Both the position numbers and the translations under genes were made by a program. DNA of 64,000 nucleotides. Origin: Osedax fenrisi. Lineage: Eukaryota; Annelida; Polychaeta; Sabellida; Siboglinidae. The notes below the pieces were generated by a model that saw only the letters and a program-made list of their open reading frames with translations, did not search any database and was not told the origin of the DNA. Of this stretch, positions 58,401-64,000 are shown one piece after another (position 1 is the first letter of the stretch; the number at the start of each line of letters is the position of its first letter). The stretch covers positions 15,374,761 through 15,438,760 of the forward strand of contig OZ025243.1 in assembly GCA_964019155.1 (NCBI GenBank), given 5' to 3'.

Positions 58401-59592
58401 GGGTTTTATAAAATATAAAAAGGTGTATTATTACGAAGGTTCACGAGAAGAAGTAAAATAAAAATTTAAAAATTAATTATTTATAATGTAATCTCACATG
58501 ATTTCAATATAGGAAATAGCGGTACTTTTTCTATATATAAATATTTATAGGCATTTGTAAAAGCTCTGCCATGTCGAATACTACCTATACAAAATAAAAA
58601 TTATACCATTGTAAAAGAAATACTCCAAACATTAAATGATAAATTAATAGGTAATATTCATAACAAATTTACCGAGCTGAACCGACTTAGTGTATAGTGT
58701 GCTATAACCTAGCTGTTTAGGCTGGTCACACCTACCTGTATGATGTAATAACGTACAGACATTACACGTCTCAAGGTCAAGACAAGATCGAATATCTGCA
58801 GAATCATATGAACGAGGATATCTACATGAAGTCTTTCTTCCTGTTGGACACCTACTTCGTTGACCAAGATGACATAGTGACCTCTGTACTGCCTACCGTT
58901 AGTTCCACCCACTGACACGCCCCTTACTTGTGTTTACTGCTAGTTCCCACCCACTGAGACGCCCCTTACTTGTGTTTACTGCTAGATCCCACCCACTGAC
59001 ACGCCCCTTACTTATGTTTACTAATAGTTCCCACCTACTGACACGCCCCTTACAAATGCCTGTTATTGGACGCCCCTTAACTAGTGTGTATGTACTGTCT
59101 ACTGCTAGTTCACCCCCACTGAACACTGAATAATGCCCTTTTATTAGTATATAACGTTAGATCATGACAACAATAATCAATATTCAATAGATATATTATC
59201 TAATTATATAATAATTCGCCTCTAATGAAGTTACACCAGAATTATGTTCTAACAGAACATTAGGCCTCTAAGATATTACATAACACTAGGCAGTGAGCTA
59301 TTACATAACTATAGACCCCTAAGAGATTACATAATACTATAGTATTATGGCATAAAGGCTGCATACCAACCATCTGAATCATAACCACCTTCTAATGCTT
59401 GTATAACTTTAATAATTACCGTATAACATCCTAATTTCCCCGCAGCCTCCTCATCCTCCTCCTCATCATCATCCTTCTCATTCTCCTCCTCCTCCTCCTC
59501 CTCCTCATCCTTATTCTCTAATGCAGGTGAATCCGGAGACAGGACTATTTGAAGTGAACACGGCCAACATGGACGTGACCTTCGACTTTTAA
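33739..59592 (+). CDS. Importin subunit alpha (karyopherin alpha), 15 coding exons
   Basis: Importin-alpha is the adaptor that binds classical nuclear localisation signals in its ARM groove and importin-beta through its IBB domain, carrying cargo through nuclear pores. Exons: 33739-33787, 34305-34366, 34443-34523, 36650-36749, 38990-39081, 39545-39676, 39963-40051, 40489-40591, 42737-42900, 48012-48228, 49894-50021, 54465-54537, 56449-56554, 58776-58876, 59527-59592. They sum to 1563 nt (520 aa plus TAA), a normal family length, and every junction keeps frame with GT-AG borders. The IBB domain (about residues 17-45) has RKRRED and QLRKVKRE and keeps the autoinhibitory KRR. ARM repeats keep the NLS-binding Trp/Asn ladder: WALTN, WTLGN, WCISN, CWSMSYLTDG, LRTIGN, WTLSN, WTMTN. 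The C-terminal ARM has GQDKIEYLQNH and ends DVTFDF. Which alpha subfamily it belongs to is unclear. Introns hold many insertions. The 5' UTR was not located. Confidence 0.95.
34108..34280 (+). repeat. 19-bp minisatellite, nine copies, before exon 2
   Basis: The unit is TCAACACTGACCTCACGGG, with a variant CTGG ending in the middle copies. Each unit carries CTGAC, a match to the animal branch-point consensus. The array ends about 25 bp before the exon 2 acceptor, so the last copies sit at branch-point distance. Confidence 0.9.
34305..34366 (+). CDS. Importin-alpha exon 2 (IBB domain)
   Basis: Acceptor TTCACAG, donor GTACGT. Encodes DLRKRREDHGIQLRKVKREK plus Q, the arginine-rich importin-beta-binding helix. 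Confidence 0.93.
34443..34523 (+). CDS. Importin-alpha exon 3 (end of IBB, linker)
   Basis: Acceptor ATCGTACAG, donor GTTAGA. Encodes LSKRRNYEECDLEDLQAENS and KNSINEL; KRR is the conserved autoinhibitory NLS-like cluster. A (TC)n run follows at 34534-34564. Confidence 0.92.
34534..34564 (+). repeat. (TC)n microsatellite
   Basis: About fifteen CT dinucleotides starting 10 bp after the exon 3 donor. Confidence 0.9.
34599..35702 (+). mobile_element. hAT-superfamily transposon, internally deleted, in intron 3
   Basis: 1104 bp, flanked by an exact 8-bp direct repeat CTAATAAC (34591-34598 and 35703-35710). The ends are perfect inverted repeats of 25 bp beginning CAGGCCTCAGAAAAATCGTG. Subterminal GCACGATT motifs occur several times near both ends, as expected for transposase binding sites. 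An 8-bp duplication and CAG...CTG ends are the established hAT signature. Only one ORF (34987-35325) remains and there is no catalytic domain, so the element cannot move by itself. Confidence 0.93.
34987..35325 (+). CDS. BED-like zinc-finger protein of the hAT element (transposase N-terminus only)
   Basis: 112 codons beginning MPPKKTYHYN and ending at TAA. It carries C35-x2-C38 and H71-x4-H76, a BED-type C2H2 spacing, with a DNYIAHIKNYH segment around the histidines. In hAT transposases this finger is N-terminal and binds the element's ends. The RNase-H-like catalytic and dimerisation regions are absent, and only about 375 bp lie between the stop and the right end. It is intact despite the deletion, so the protein could bind element ends, for example as a repressor; that is inference. 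Confidence 0.7.
   Translation: MPPKKTYHYNKDHGKKYGLEIVEYEITGAVLSVRCLFCLNSGRSSDSVVIKKSKTTKYFKHPFRTDNYIAHIKNYHKDYYEKYTNLNENDKYLYFKKDNNKIITNLIALHLI
36334..36485. mobile_element. Small hAT-like MITE (AGTGATGTAAATGATGC ends)
   Basis: Left end TAGTGATGTAAATGATGC, right end the inverse GCATCATTTACATCACTG. 152 bp with a GC-richer interior of GAGCCGAGACT-type repeats. Flanking sequence shows only a weak 8-bp match, so the duplication has decayed. Lies in intron 3 of importin-alpha. Confidence 0.6.
36650..36749 (+). CDS. Importin-alpha exon 4 (start of ARM 1)
   Basis: Acceptor ACAACAG, donor GTATCG. Encodes INRLNIHAANIQNGECEKDV and IESIRFCRRLLSK, aligning with the family's helix that ends in RKLLS. 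A second AG at 36657 would break the frame, which decides the start. Confidence 0.85.
36750..38989. other. Importin-alpha intron 4
   Basis: 2.2 kb, AT-rich, with (TAA)n near 37410-37428 and (TA)n at 37797-37830. A possible hAT-like remnant spans 37831-38460 (TAGTGTTGTCATTC at the left, ACAACACTA at the right) but the ends match over only about 9 bp. Confidence 0.55.
38990..39081 (+). CDS. Importin-alpha exon 5 (ARM 1)
   Basis: Acceptor TTTCACAG, donor GTTTTA. Completes an Asp codon and encodes PNPPIDEIILSGVVPSLISF and LTSSDCTELQ, the hallmark ARM 1 to ARM 2 segment of importin-alpha. Confidence 0.95.
39545..39676 (+). CDS. Importin-alpha exon 6 (ARM 2)
   Basis: Acceptor GCCTCTAG, donor GTTAGC. 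Encodes FESTWALTNLASGSSEQTAK and onward to AVVEQ. Contains the WALTN signature whose Trp and Asn line the major NLS pocket. Confidence 0.96.
39963..40051 (+). CDS. Importin-alpha exon 7 (ARM 3)
   Basis: Acceptor CTATTGTAG, donor GTTTGT after ATACA. Encodes SIWTLGNIGGDCPKYRDHLL through PTLI and two bases of Gln. A third Trp/Asn step (WTLGN). Confidence 0.93.
40489..40591 (+). CDS. Importin-alpha exon 8 (ARM 4)
   Basis: Acceptor CTTGCTAG, donor GTTAGT. Encodes IVVERKESESLLRNTVWCIS and NLCRGKHPKPDFNM. WCISN supplies the fourth Trp/Asn pair. Confidence 0.93.
40592..42736. other. Importin-alpha intron 8
   Basis: 2.1 kb, AT-rich. It has poly-T near 41063-41081 and a possible small MITE beginning GGGGTTTCACACCC at 42293 whose right end is unclear. 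A stretch at 42659-42736 stays open in frame with exon 9 but does not match the family. Confidence 0.5.
42737..42900 (+). CDS. Importin-alpha exon 9 (ARM 5 to ARM 6)
   Basis: Acceptor CACCACCAG, donor GTAGTA. Encodes VKLSLPLLSSLLTTTDTYML, then DVCWSMSYLTDGDTRRIQTV and PLVHLLR. CWSMSYLTDG matches the conserved family block. The donor is the first GTA of a long trinucleotide repeat. Confidence 0.95.
42901..43211 (+). repeat. (GTA)n / (TAG)n microsatellite at the exon 9 donor
   Basis: About 28 uninterrupted GTA/TAG units followed by variant units (GTGGGTAGTGGTAGTA). The array begins at the splice donor itself. Long open frames in several phases on both strands here are repeat artefacts. Confidence 0.95.
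43455..46229 (-). CDS. LINE ORF2: endonuclease and reverse transcriptase
   Basis: 924 codons. The N-terminal APE-type endonuclease keeps its catalytic residues: E31 in LVETFL, D136/N138 in GDFNLP, and the SDH motif at 209-211. The reverse transcriptase follows: IVPIFKKGDPSNRENYRPIS (about 479-498), motif A LDYAKAFDKVSH (about 564-575), motif B GVPQGSVIGPLLFLIYINDL (621-640), catalytic FADD (653-656), then YRDLGIKF. This enzyme nicks the target and primes reverse transcription there. Family: CR1/Jockey group. All visible catalytic residues are present, so it may be active. The endonuclease's first strand (LKV) starts upstream of this ATG, in the nine codons following the ORF1 stop. Confidence 0.93.
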   Translation of the reverse strand: MFSNCRSVRNKLPYLELILSSNMYDIVCLVETFLTNVDTDALLLFGNTNYKIYRNDRKSHSGGVAIICKSNLNPIQLYFNNFNNIEHITLVLHSTKNIRLSCIYRPPSTDFNTHKSICKFLFALCDTISPTIIVGDFNLPLYNWNDNTFPNYPSTYCEFENSLCQNSLIQLITFPTRNNNLLDLLLTNNPMIISKINECPPFGFGKYISDHISFSFSLPFQANLKINQKVGLNFRKSNLYSIHQSLSSIDWNLLLSNSTDINNMFNIFYNTLYNIINDNVPAYKHIKNKKTYPKYILRLKVKCLKYYKTRLDSHNNFINWKNIKKLLDYNIKKLTIDREKLILSSNDKSRFYNYINSRCSSFSTIGPIKSDDNTYIFSDTVKSNILNNQFSSVFINDNDNIPHLSPPKHNSTINNFLFYRHNIRKHLINLSLSCTLPPDNIPSIFFKQFSYELSIPLTILFNKTLSAGVCPDMWKVSYIVPIFKKGDPSNRENYRPISITSIMSRVFERILVEEINFYLERNSLISDSQFGFRHKKSVELQLLNCYTKWITAIDKGSFIDIIYLDYAKAFDKVSHSKLLVKLTNLGICGNIHSWISSFLSGRSQRVRVNNQISDTVKIISGVPQGSVIGPLLFLIYINDLVEVIDKDISINLFADDTKLSCISNDIDHRYKLQHNIDKFYEWSNSWQLENAAKKSAALTLGNTNKPLYTINNVLIINCRSYRDLGIKFDPSLHFSEHIGVCCTSAYCVINRIFRCFITNNMPAIRKAYISYARPHLEYASTVWNPGLDARTFKGLKIKLEKVQKFFTRRLIERCGLPYKPYNERLIYLNLDSLEIRRTRFDLVMVYKLFNGLVSMNTSSIINIKKTNYNTRGHSLQISMNTCKLNVTKNLLNNRIAKIWNGLDEHIVLANSLYTFKNHIKKIIT
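46257..47174 (-). CDS. LINE ORF1 with PHD-like zinc finger
   Basis: 305 codons from ATG to TGA. Residues 3-63 form a PHD/RING-like Cys-His array: C3-x2-C6, C17-x-C19, H24-x2-C27, C60-x2-C63. The rest is Asn/Ser/Ile-rich, with no other domain I recognise. CR1-type ORF1 proteins often carry a PHD-like finger and are thought to coat the element RNA. The TGA stop is in the same frame as ORF2 and is followed by CTA; only nine sense codons separate it from the ORF2 ATG. Confidence 0.85.
   Translation of the reverse strand: MTCYICTNISQEKLLSCSCGNHIHIKCLHKAKILSNHWSNGNPPKYVLEIFDSPNFNFNCLSCDKTNASNLSKSDNNHSLNLSDINNNIMINTKLINVINSKVSEMISNQPTKSYASVLSDNFININKSINSDMHAIKINDENTVIFENLPTINNMSFDNNYLNYFNNIISTTFDIPNYKFNSSFNYSLKSIILKLDSPISKNNIINNSKIKLNTIHDFKNIFTRTSLPNSEIIRKKILYHAIKSNMLDSNIKLVFNKFTMKYELHKLVDNKIDWHSKIPEVDYEKWSTSFITYQKSFSSNDNST
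47517..47580 (+). repeat. (GTA)n microsatellite, right flank of the LINE
   Basis: GTAGTGGTAGTAGTAG with GTGGGTAGTAG variants, the continuation of the array at 42901-43211 that the LINE split. Confidence 0.9.
47850..48010 (+). repeat. ~38-bp pyrimidine-rich minisatellite ending at the exon 10 acceptor
   Basis: Four copies of CCCCCTTGCATAACACCCCA followed by TTCTTACATCACCCTA. The last copy runs directly into CCCCCCCCCAG, the exon 10 acceptor, so the polypyrimidine tract is part of the tandem repeat. Confidence 0.85.
48012..48228 (+). CDS. Importin-alpha exon 10 (ARM 6 to ARM 7)
   Basis: Acceptor CCCCCAG, donor GTTTAG. Encodes HSNYSVVSAVLRTIGNILTG through DAGVLANLAHLLG and KEVCWTLSNVAAGTRAQIQ. 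LRTIGN (Arg in place of Trp) is the normal ARM 6 form; WTLSN is ARM 7 of the minor NLS site. Confidence 0.96.
48838..48957. mobile_element. MITE with GGGGTATCCA ends, copy 1
   Basis: About 120 bp: TGGGGTATCCACCACCAGTA at the left, AGCTGGATACCCCC at the right. A related copy in opposite orientation lies 36 bp downstream. In importin-alpha intron 10. Confidence 0.65.
48993..49090. mobile_element. MITE with GGGGGTATCC ends, copy 2 (opposite orientation)
   Basis: AAAGGGGGTATCCCACTAAA at the left and GGTAGTGGGATGCCCCCTTT at the right. The interior shares AAAATCACTTTCTA and TTATTTCCG with the inverse of the neighbouring copy, so together they form a 250-bp foldback. Confidence 0.65.
49535..49621. 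repeat. Longest (TA)n tract of the window
   Basis: About 42 uninterrupted TA dinucleotides bounded by AGTGTATA and TAGTGTATATACTATA. Confidence 0.95.
49894..50021 (+). CDS. Importin-alpha exon 11 (ARM 8)
   Basis: Acceptor ACCCTACAG, donor GTTAGA after ATCAA. Encodes LLLDCGVMPNLIRLLGNDDI and KKEAAWTMTNAVSGGDVRQI. WTMTN is the ARM 8 Trp/Asn pair. Confidence 0.95.
50373..50457. repeat. (TAC)n microsatellite
   Basis: About 28 CTA/TAC units with one GCT interruption, in intron 11. Confidence 0.95.
50860..51225. mobile_element. Inverted-repeat MITE (dispersed repeat R3, copy 2)
   Basis: AGAGCTGCAGATATTTAAAC at the left is mirrored by TTTAAATATCTGCAGCTATA at the right. The interior, AAATTGCGTATACATTTTAT followed by ATGTTCATAA, is shared with the element at 20838-21250. 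Confidence 0.6.
51447..52526. mobile_element. TTAA-flanked DNA transposon derivative
   Basis: 1080 bp with ends GGGCACGGGGCACGGGT and, inverted, GGGCACGCGGCACGGGT (16 of 17 bases match), each directly bordered by TTAA (51443-51446 and 52527-52530). A TTAA duplication is known for piggyBac and Kolobok superfamilies; the GGG start is not diagnostic to me. The interior is AT-rich without a transposase, with one hairpin near 51828-51864 (AGATATAGGAGCGAAAATGC, CTCCTATGTCTAT). In importin-alpha intron 11. Confidence 0.8.
52530..54464. other. Rest of importin-alpha intron 11
   Basis: AT-rich, with (TA)n at about 53174-53202 and 53938-53962. An open frame at 54220-54447 lacks any recognisable domain. 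No other feature. Confidence 0.5.
54465..54537 (+). CDS. Importin-alpha exon 12 (ARM 9)
   Basis: Acceptor CCACACAG, donor GTTTTT. Encodes ALVKMDCIEPLCALLTVIEP and KIIM, matching the family's LV-x-GCI-x-PLC-x-LLT block. The surrounding introns are far more AT-rich. Confidence 0.92.
55500..55810 (+). repeat. Dispersed repeat R1, copy in intron 12
   Basis: Matches 12390-12530 directly and 27790-28090 in reverse (GATAATTTATTTAAGCAAAT; GAAATAAACAAAGAATAATA; AAAGATAGCGTAATAATAAT). Preceded by a (TA)n tract at 55401-55437. Confidence 0.65.
56449..56554 (+). CDS. Importin-alpha exon 13 (ARM 9 to ARM 10)
   Basis: Acceptor CTACTGCAG, donor GTTACA. Encodes IALTALEMILKGGQMISALR and NPYTSLIEQCD, ending in the first base of the Gly of the conserved E-x-C-x-G-x-DKIE block. 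Confidence 0.93.
56555..58775. other. Importin-alpha intron 13
   Basis: 2.2 kb of extremely AT-rich DNA with a local direct repeat (AATGATACATAGTATTATTT followed by ACTACTAATGCATAGATAAC) at about 56722-56767 and 56788-56829. No element is recognised. Confidence 0.5.
58776..58876 (+). CDS. Importin-alpha exon 14 (ARM 10)
   Basis: Acceptor CGTCTCAAG, donor GTGACC. Encodes QDKIEYLQNHMNEDIYMKSF and FLLDTYFVDQDDI, matching the exportin-CAS-binding C-terminal ARM. Confidence 0.93.
58889..59130 (+). repeat. 42-bp GC-rich minisatellite after exon 14
   Basis: About five copies of a 42-bp unit containing CTAGTTCCCACCCACTGACA and CGCCCCTTACTTGTGTTTA, starting 13 bp after the exon 14 donor. The last copies are degraded. 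Open frames on both strands here are artefacts. Confidence 0.9.
59447..59513 (+). repeat. (TCC)n polypyrimidine tract before exon 15
   Basis: CTCCTCATCCTCCTCCTC-type repeat that ends 13 bp before the exon 15 acceptor and supplies its polypyrimidine tract. Confidence 0.85.
59527..59592 (+). CDS. Importin-alpha exon 15 (C-terminal tail, stop)
   Basis: Acceptor AATGCAG. Encodes VNPETGLFEVNTANMDVTFD plus F and TAA. The tail is short, lacks a strong acidic run, and ends in an F-x-F type terminus like other importin-alphas. Confidence 0.88.
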   Translation: MNPETGLFEVNTANMDVTFDF

Positions 59593-59731
59593 CCTCCACA
59601 ACAGTATCAGCATCAGTAGTAGCGGTAATACAAGCTACCATCACTACTACGACTCGTTAGGCTGTCTCCACTAAGTCAACAATAAGTCAGTCGTCATCGT
59701 TTGAAAGAGACCGATGATAATGAAACAATGA

Positions 59732-59911
59732 AACGTGATATCCAGTGATACTAGATGTACATCTCTCAGCAGTCATAGTTCCAGTACCCCGCCTCAAGCA
59801 CCCCCACAAGCCTCACTATCAACACCGCTACAAGCCCCATTACCAGCACTACTACAAGCAGAACTACCTGCCTCACTATTAGAGCCCGCGTCTCCCATTG
59901 AGCCGTGGTAA
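59732..59911 (+). other. Open, proline/alanine/leucine-rich frame downstream of importin-alpha
   Basis: GC-richer stretch open for 59 codons with no ATG, ending in TAA. From 59771 it reads SHSSSTPPQAPPQASLSTPL and on to EPASPIEPW. A CTCTCAG acceptor-like site precedes it at 59763-59769. It is partly an imperfect repeat (CAAGCCCCATTACCAGCACT-like). It may be importin 3' UTR or an exon of an overlooked transcript; undecided. Confidence 0.3.
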
Positions 59912-60294
59912 CTCTCCCTCTAGTCTACTTGAACCCCACGAGTAGTAAACCCCCACCCCTTGCCACCATCCCCGCGTACAGCTACTGATGTATGTACCAA
60001 TATTACTCTTAACTCTATACTCTATGAAGAAGTATGTATTTGTGATCTATCTGTTAGTTATGACTAGATAATATAGAGATGTATTATTATTCGAACGAGA
60101 TCATCAATGTATTAGAAAATATTGGTATTTTTTTTGTATGCTATTTTGATATTCTAGGGTACACTAAATGTAGTCTGGTCAAATGTGCTCTATTTACAGC
60201 CTGTGAATACAGATTGTATTTATTGATTTATATATAAGTACTAATATTATCATTATATAATACTTTTATATACTATAATATGTAACAATTGCAA

Positions 60295-60300
60295 AATAAA
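60295..60300 (+). terminator. Candidate polyadenylation signal AATAAA
   Basis: AATAAA about 700 bp after the importin-alpha stop. Frequent AT-rich hexamers nearby make this only one of several candidates. Confidence 0.3.
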
Positions 60301-61353
60301 GTATATATATATATAAGATTATAAATTATAATAATGTACTCATATTCTTGCATATAAATATATTAAAAAATAAAAATATATATTATACAATACATTCTGT
60401 TAATATATTATCAACAGGTTAATATATAATATAATATATATATATATGTTTTTATATTTGTTTTTTTTTCTATTATATTTTATAGAATTAATTTGTATAA
60501 AAGATGTTGAATTAATTATTTAGTTTAGTCTGGTTTTAATGAAAGCTGATATATTACATAATAATTCTATTTTTATTATTTCCCTCAATTATTTCACTCT
60601 TACTTATCAACATATAATACAGTGTATATAGTAGTCTATACTTCTCAATAAATATAATAGTAAATACTTTTCTGTAAATTATATATGTAATAATAATAAT
60701 GAAATATGTATTATTTTACAGTGAAATATACACACTGGTAGTATATGATGATGAATTTTATTTAAACAACTAAATAAATCATAAATGATTTCTCAAAAGT
60801 AAAATATATAATAATACAAGGTAAAAAATATTTAATAAAAGTATGTAATACCAAGGACAGGACATCTTCTAATGCATATTATATCATGGTACAGAAATTA
60901 ATTTGAGAACAAAATAATGCGAAAATATGTTTTTTAATCAATGATTCCAATATGATTATATTAAATTACTAATAAAATATACATTATATTATTAGGCATT
61001 TCAACATAAATAATATAAAAAAAACAGTTCAATTCATATATTTATAAATAATTTGTATATTTAAATTTGTTTAATCTATTTATATTGAATTACAAAATTT
61101 AAAATATAAATGTATTTTATTTTACAAATTAATCAATATCTTTGATTCAAAGATTTAAATCAATGACATATTATTAAATATACCACTGCTAAGTATCTAG
61201 TTCGGAGTATAAAAAGTAACCCTAGCAGAGATAGTGAGTGGATTCCCTGCTAATACAAACATACACGTTACATAATAAAATAGGACGGAAATACAAGAAG
61301 TATTACATGTTACCGGATAACAATCTTTGAATACAGTATATCATTATATCGTT
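60301..61353. other. AT-rich 3' flank with dispersed repeat R2
   Basis: Contains R2 copy 2 (60925-61260), collinear with 12620-12985. No gene is recognised. Confidence 0.5.
60925..61260 (+). repeat. Dispersed repeat R2, copy 2
   Basis: AATGATTCCAATATGATTAT, then CAACATAAATAATATAAAAA, TTAATCAATATCT with GATTCAAAGAT, and ATTAAATATACCACTG in the same order as at 12.6-13.0 kb. Confidence 0.6.
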
Positions 61354-61642
61354 AAAGGGGTTTCACACCAACTCGACCGCAATTATTAACTCTATAGAGT
61401 ATTAGTGGGTAATATAGAGTATACTAATTAGAGGTTAAAGTTTAACTTTAATATTTACAATTTTTAAATCCAATATTTAAAATACAATAAATGCTTATCT
61501 GTAAAAGGGGTTTCACACCAACTCAAACGCAATTATTAACTCTAAAAAAGTAGGTGTAAAACCTCTTAAAAAAATATAGTTAAACTTTAAACTCTAATAA
61601 TTTGAGTTAATGATTGCGTTCGAGTTGGTTCACACCCCTTTT
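61354..61642. mobile_element. TTCACACCAACTC MITE with nested or duplicated left end
   Basis: GGGGTTTCACACCAACTC occurs at 61357 and again at 61506; the inverse GAGTTGGTTCACACCCC ends at about 61640. The inner 140 bp (61503-61642) looks like a complete MITE; 61354-61502 is a second left half. Shared interior CGCAATTATTAACTCTA. No ORF. Confidence 0.7.
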
Positions 61643-61649
61643 ATATACA

Positions 61650-63015
61650 ATGTTAATGATTCGTATTAATCAATAATTATAATTTTAATCTAGTATCATT
61701 GTATACTTAATTGTGTGCATTGAATTATAAGTATACTTTACATTATACTTATATTTTATTATAATTATCCTATATATATATATATAGTATCAACTACACA
61801 TACATTAAGAGATATTCTATTGTTGTGATAAAATGAAGAAATATTCTGAGATGTAAGTTGATGCCTAAAAGAAATTAAGGTTAAGCTCGGGATCAGGAAT
61901 CCCTACTATAGTTTAAACTCGAACTTGAGGTGAAGAACTCGAGTTCTGAAGATAATATACTGATATAGTCCAAATACTGATGTGTCACTCAAGTGAAGAT
62001 ATATTCTGTGTATACACTAACACTAGTTAACACCATGACACGAAGTCACTTCATTCTCTATGGTTAGCACAGTGAATATGAGATAGATAGAGATATACAA
62101 GTTGTCTGCAATAATAACATTATTTATTTGTGTTCTATTTTTTATTGTGATTGATTTGTTGTAGGTGTTGACTTCTAAAGAACTTCAATATAAGATACAA
62201 TATGTTCGTTATATTGTTGTCTGTGATAGGCTGTGATTACCTAATGTGTAATTATTATAATAAATGGTTATTATTAAGTGAATTAATTAAGAGAACGTTA
62301 TGTTACAAGATTCATTTATATAGGATAATATTATTATATTGTGTTGTTTTAAATTCTAAAAAGTAAGTAAAGAAAATGTATTATGAATATTTTTAATTAG
62401 ATTAGCGATATCAAGTTTTCCATTACACATTAATATAATGCATAACTAATTAATTATTGTAATCATTAACAAAATAATATTTATTTAATTTTGTATATGT
62501 ATTAAACAAATAAAATATTCACAGGAACTAGCAACCCATAGGTAATTAATGTAAAGGGGGTTAATTAGTTGAAATGGGGTTATATTATTATATTGATGAT
62601 ATTGATTTTTGTGAATGCTTCTTTATTTACTGCAATTGCTAATACAAATAGTCATCGGTATATATTAGTATATTGTACATACTAGTACAGTATGTATTAT
62701 TTATATAATAATTATATTTGTTGTTGATGTAGGTTATGTACCATAAAAAATGTGAATAGAATTATTTTATATATAGTATAGGGGGGTTGATATGGGCTGA
62801 TAATATATATGAAACACTATTTAAATGTTTGTACACTCCGTTATACATAACAAATGTGTAGTTTTATTTACAATAAAGCTACCTACATATATATTACTAT
62901 TGTTTATAAAGTTGTTTACTATTTGTATTCCTAATTATATGTTATTATAAGAATAGTAATTACTTTACTAGCTAATCTATTCAATATGTATTATTTTTAT
63001 TAAAAGTTATATAAC

Positions 63016-63058
<43 letters not shown>

Positions 63059-63700
63059 TGTATAGTCAATCATTAGCTTATTTAGTTATTAATTGTATAA
63101 TATTCTACAGGATGTAGTCCTACATTGGTTTAATACGTTGGTGAAGTTGGTAACCTATATATATATATATATATGCTATAGGCTATATGCAATGCATATT
63201 ATGCATTGATGTTTTCTTTAATCTACCCTTATGATTGAAAGATACATAGATATTATACACTTAATTTAACGCATGCATGCTAATGAGGACTCCCTATAGG
63301 GAGATATATTGACATCTCATTTATAATACCTACTCCTTCTAATATATATATATATTATAAATACTACTTATAACTAGTCAGTATGTGAGTTGCAATGCAA
63401 TCAGTTACTTATTGTACCACCTATTTATACAAAGCCTGACGACTTATTCTCTTTAGTACCACTTCAACTACAACTTAATATTCGCATGTCATTATACTAC
63501 TTTGTTATATAACTAAATTCAATTAATAGATTTGTCTACTTAGTATGTATATTAGCTAAGTATCTTATATATATATATTATATATATATATATATAATAT
63601 TATATATGTATATATTGTTTCATATATAATGAATGACTATATATCATATCTAACATTATATAGATACATGGTAGCACATATAACATGCAGTATTCATGGA
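61650..63700. other. AT-rich DNA, no gene seen
   Basis: (TA)n at about 63020-63056 and 63160-63173, the palindrome CTCCCTATAGGGAG near 63289-63302, and nothing coding that I recognise. Confidence 0.5.
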
Positions 63701-63734
63701 CAACAAACATCACACCCTAATTCCGTGGCATATG

Positions 63735-63925
63735 GCAGTACACCCTCCCCTCCCCTGCCCCCCCCTCCCCTCCCGGCGACGCCGCCCGGTTTGTCTAGAG
63801 TGACGGTAATTGTTTGTTGTAATAATAGGCTGTAAACCATTGTGTTATCGAGGATATCGCGTCCTCGGTGTTGAGTAGTAACACCCCGTTCGCTCGCTAG
63901 GTGCCGAGACGAGTACTCGTAATTA
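63735..63925. other. GC-rich island near the right edge
   Basis: A CCCCTCCCC-type pyrimidine tract (63740-63775) leads into CGGCGACGCCGCCCGGTTTG and a donor-like GACGGTAATT, then a CGAGGATATCGCGTCCTCG hairpin (63849-63867). It stands out against AT-rich surroundings and could hold the first exon or promoter of a gene that continues beyond the window. The plus-strand frame here is open but short. Confidence 0.35.
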
Positions 63926-64000
63926 TAACTAATAATAATTACTATTAAACGTACCTAACATTTAGGTTTTTAAAGAGCTCACCAACCCATCTATTGATTA

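Noticed and set aside
58889..59133. Open frames on both strands after exon 14 (up to 75 codons)
   Set aside because: Products of the 42-bp tandem repeat in intron 14.
59345..59644. 99-codon minus-strand frame with a Glu/Asp-rich run
   Set aside because: Antisense to importin exon 15 and the (TCC)n tract; the acidic run is the repeat read backwards.

Overview
This is a very AT-rich eukaryotic window, almost certainly from an animal (metazoan). The evidence is a 15-exon importin-alpha gene with GT-AG introns, several non-LTR (LINE) retrotransposons, hAT, Tc1/mariner-pogo-like and other cut-and-paste DNA transposon derivatives, and dozens of (TA)n tracts. I cannot name the species. No prokaryotic features, rRNA, tRNA or CRISPR were seen.

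Layout. 1-7.8 kb: AT-rich DNA with a long inverted-repeat element (1.37-1.81 kb) and two decayed LINE fragments (4.0-5.15 and 5.51-6.35 kb). 7.87-11.54 kb: two neighbouring, apparently single-exon, GC-richer minus-strand genes of 379 and 585 codons. Neither is a family I recognise, but both have nuclear-localisation-type basic clusters and both end in a CaaX prenylation box (CNLM and CTIM), the combination seen in nuclear lamins. 11.5-33.7 kb: repeat-dominated intergenic DNA with a decayed minus-strand LINE (14.7-15.9 kb), arrays of an ATAACAG-type motif between ends reading CCCAGCAAAC and GTTTGCTGGG, a nested foldback element, a direct duplication and several MITEs. 33.74-59.59 kb: the importin-alpha gene, 15 coding exons on the plus strand. 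Spliced by eye they give a continuous 520-codon frame with an IBB domain and ten ARM repeats, and all splice phases agree. 59.6-64 kb: 3' flank, more repeats and a GC-rich island at the right edge.

The importin-alpha introns carry later insertions: a hAT element (1104 bp, 8-bp target duplication) encoding only a BED-like zinc finger in intron 3; an apparently full-length CR1/Jockey-type LINE with open ORF1 and ORF2 in intron 9, inserted inside a (GTA)n microsatellite that starts exactly at the exon 9 donor; a TTAA-flanked element in intron 11; and MITEs. Several GC-rich minisatellites abut splice sites of this gene.

The observations I consider strongest are: the adjacent pair of basic, CaaX-terminated proteins; the single in-frame UGA followed by CUA that separates LINE ORF1 from ORF2, which suggests programmed readthrough; and the CCYAGCAAACA element family built from an iterated motif. 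All exon models and repeat boundaries were read by eye without database searches.
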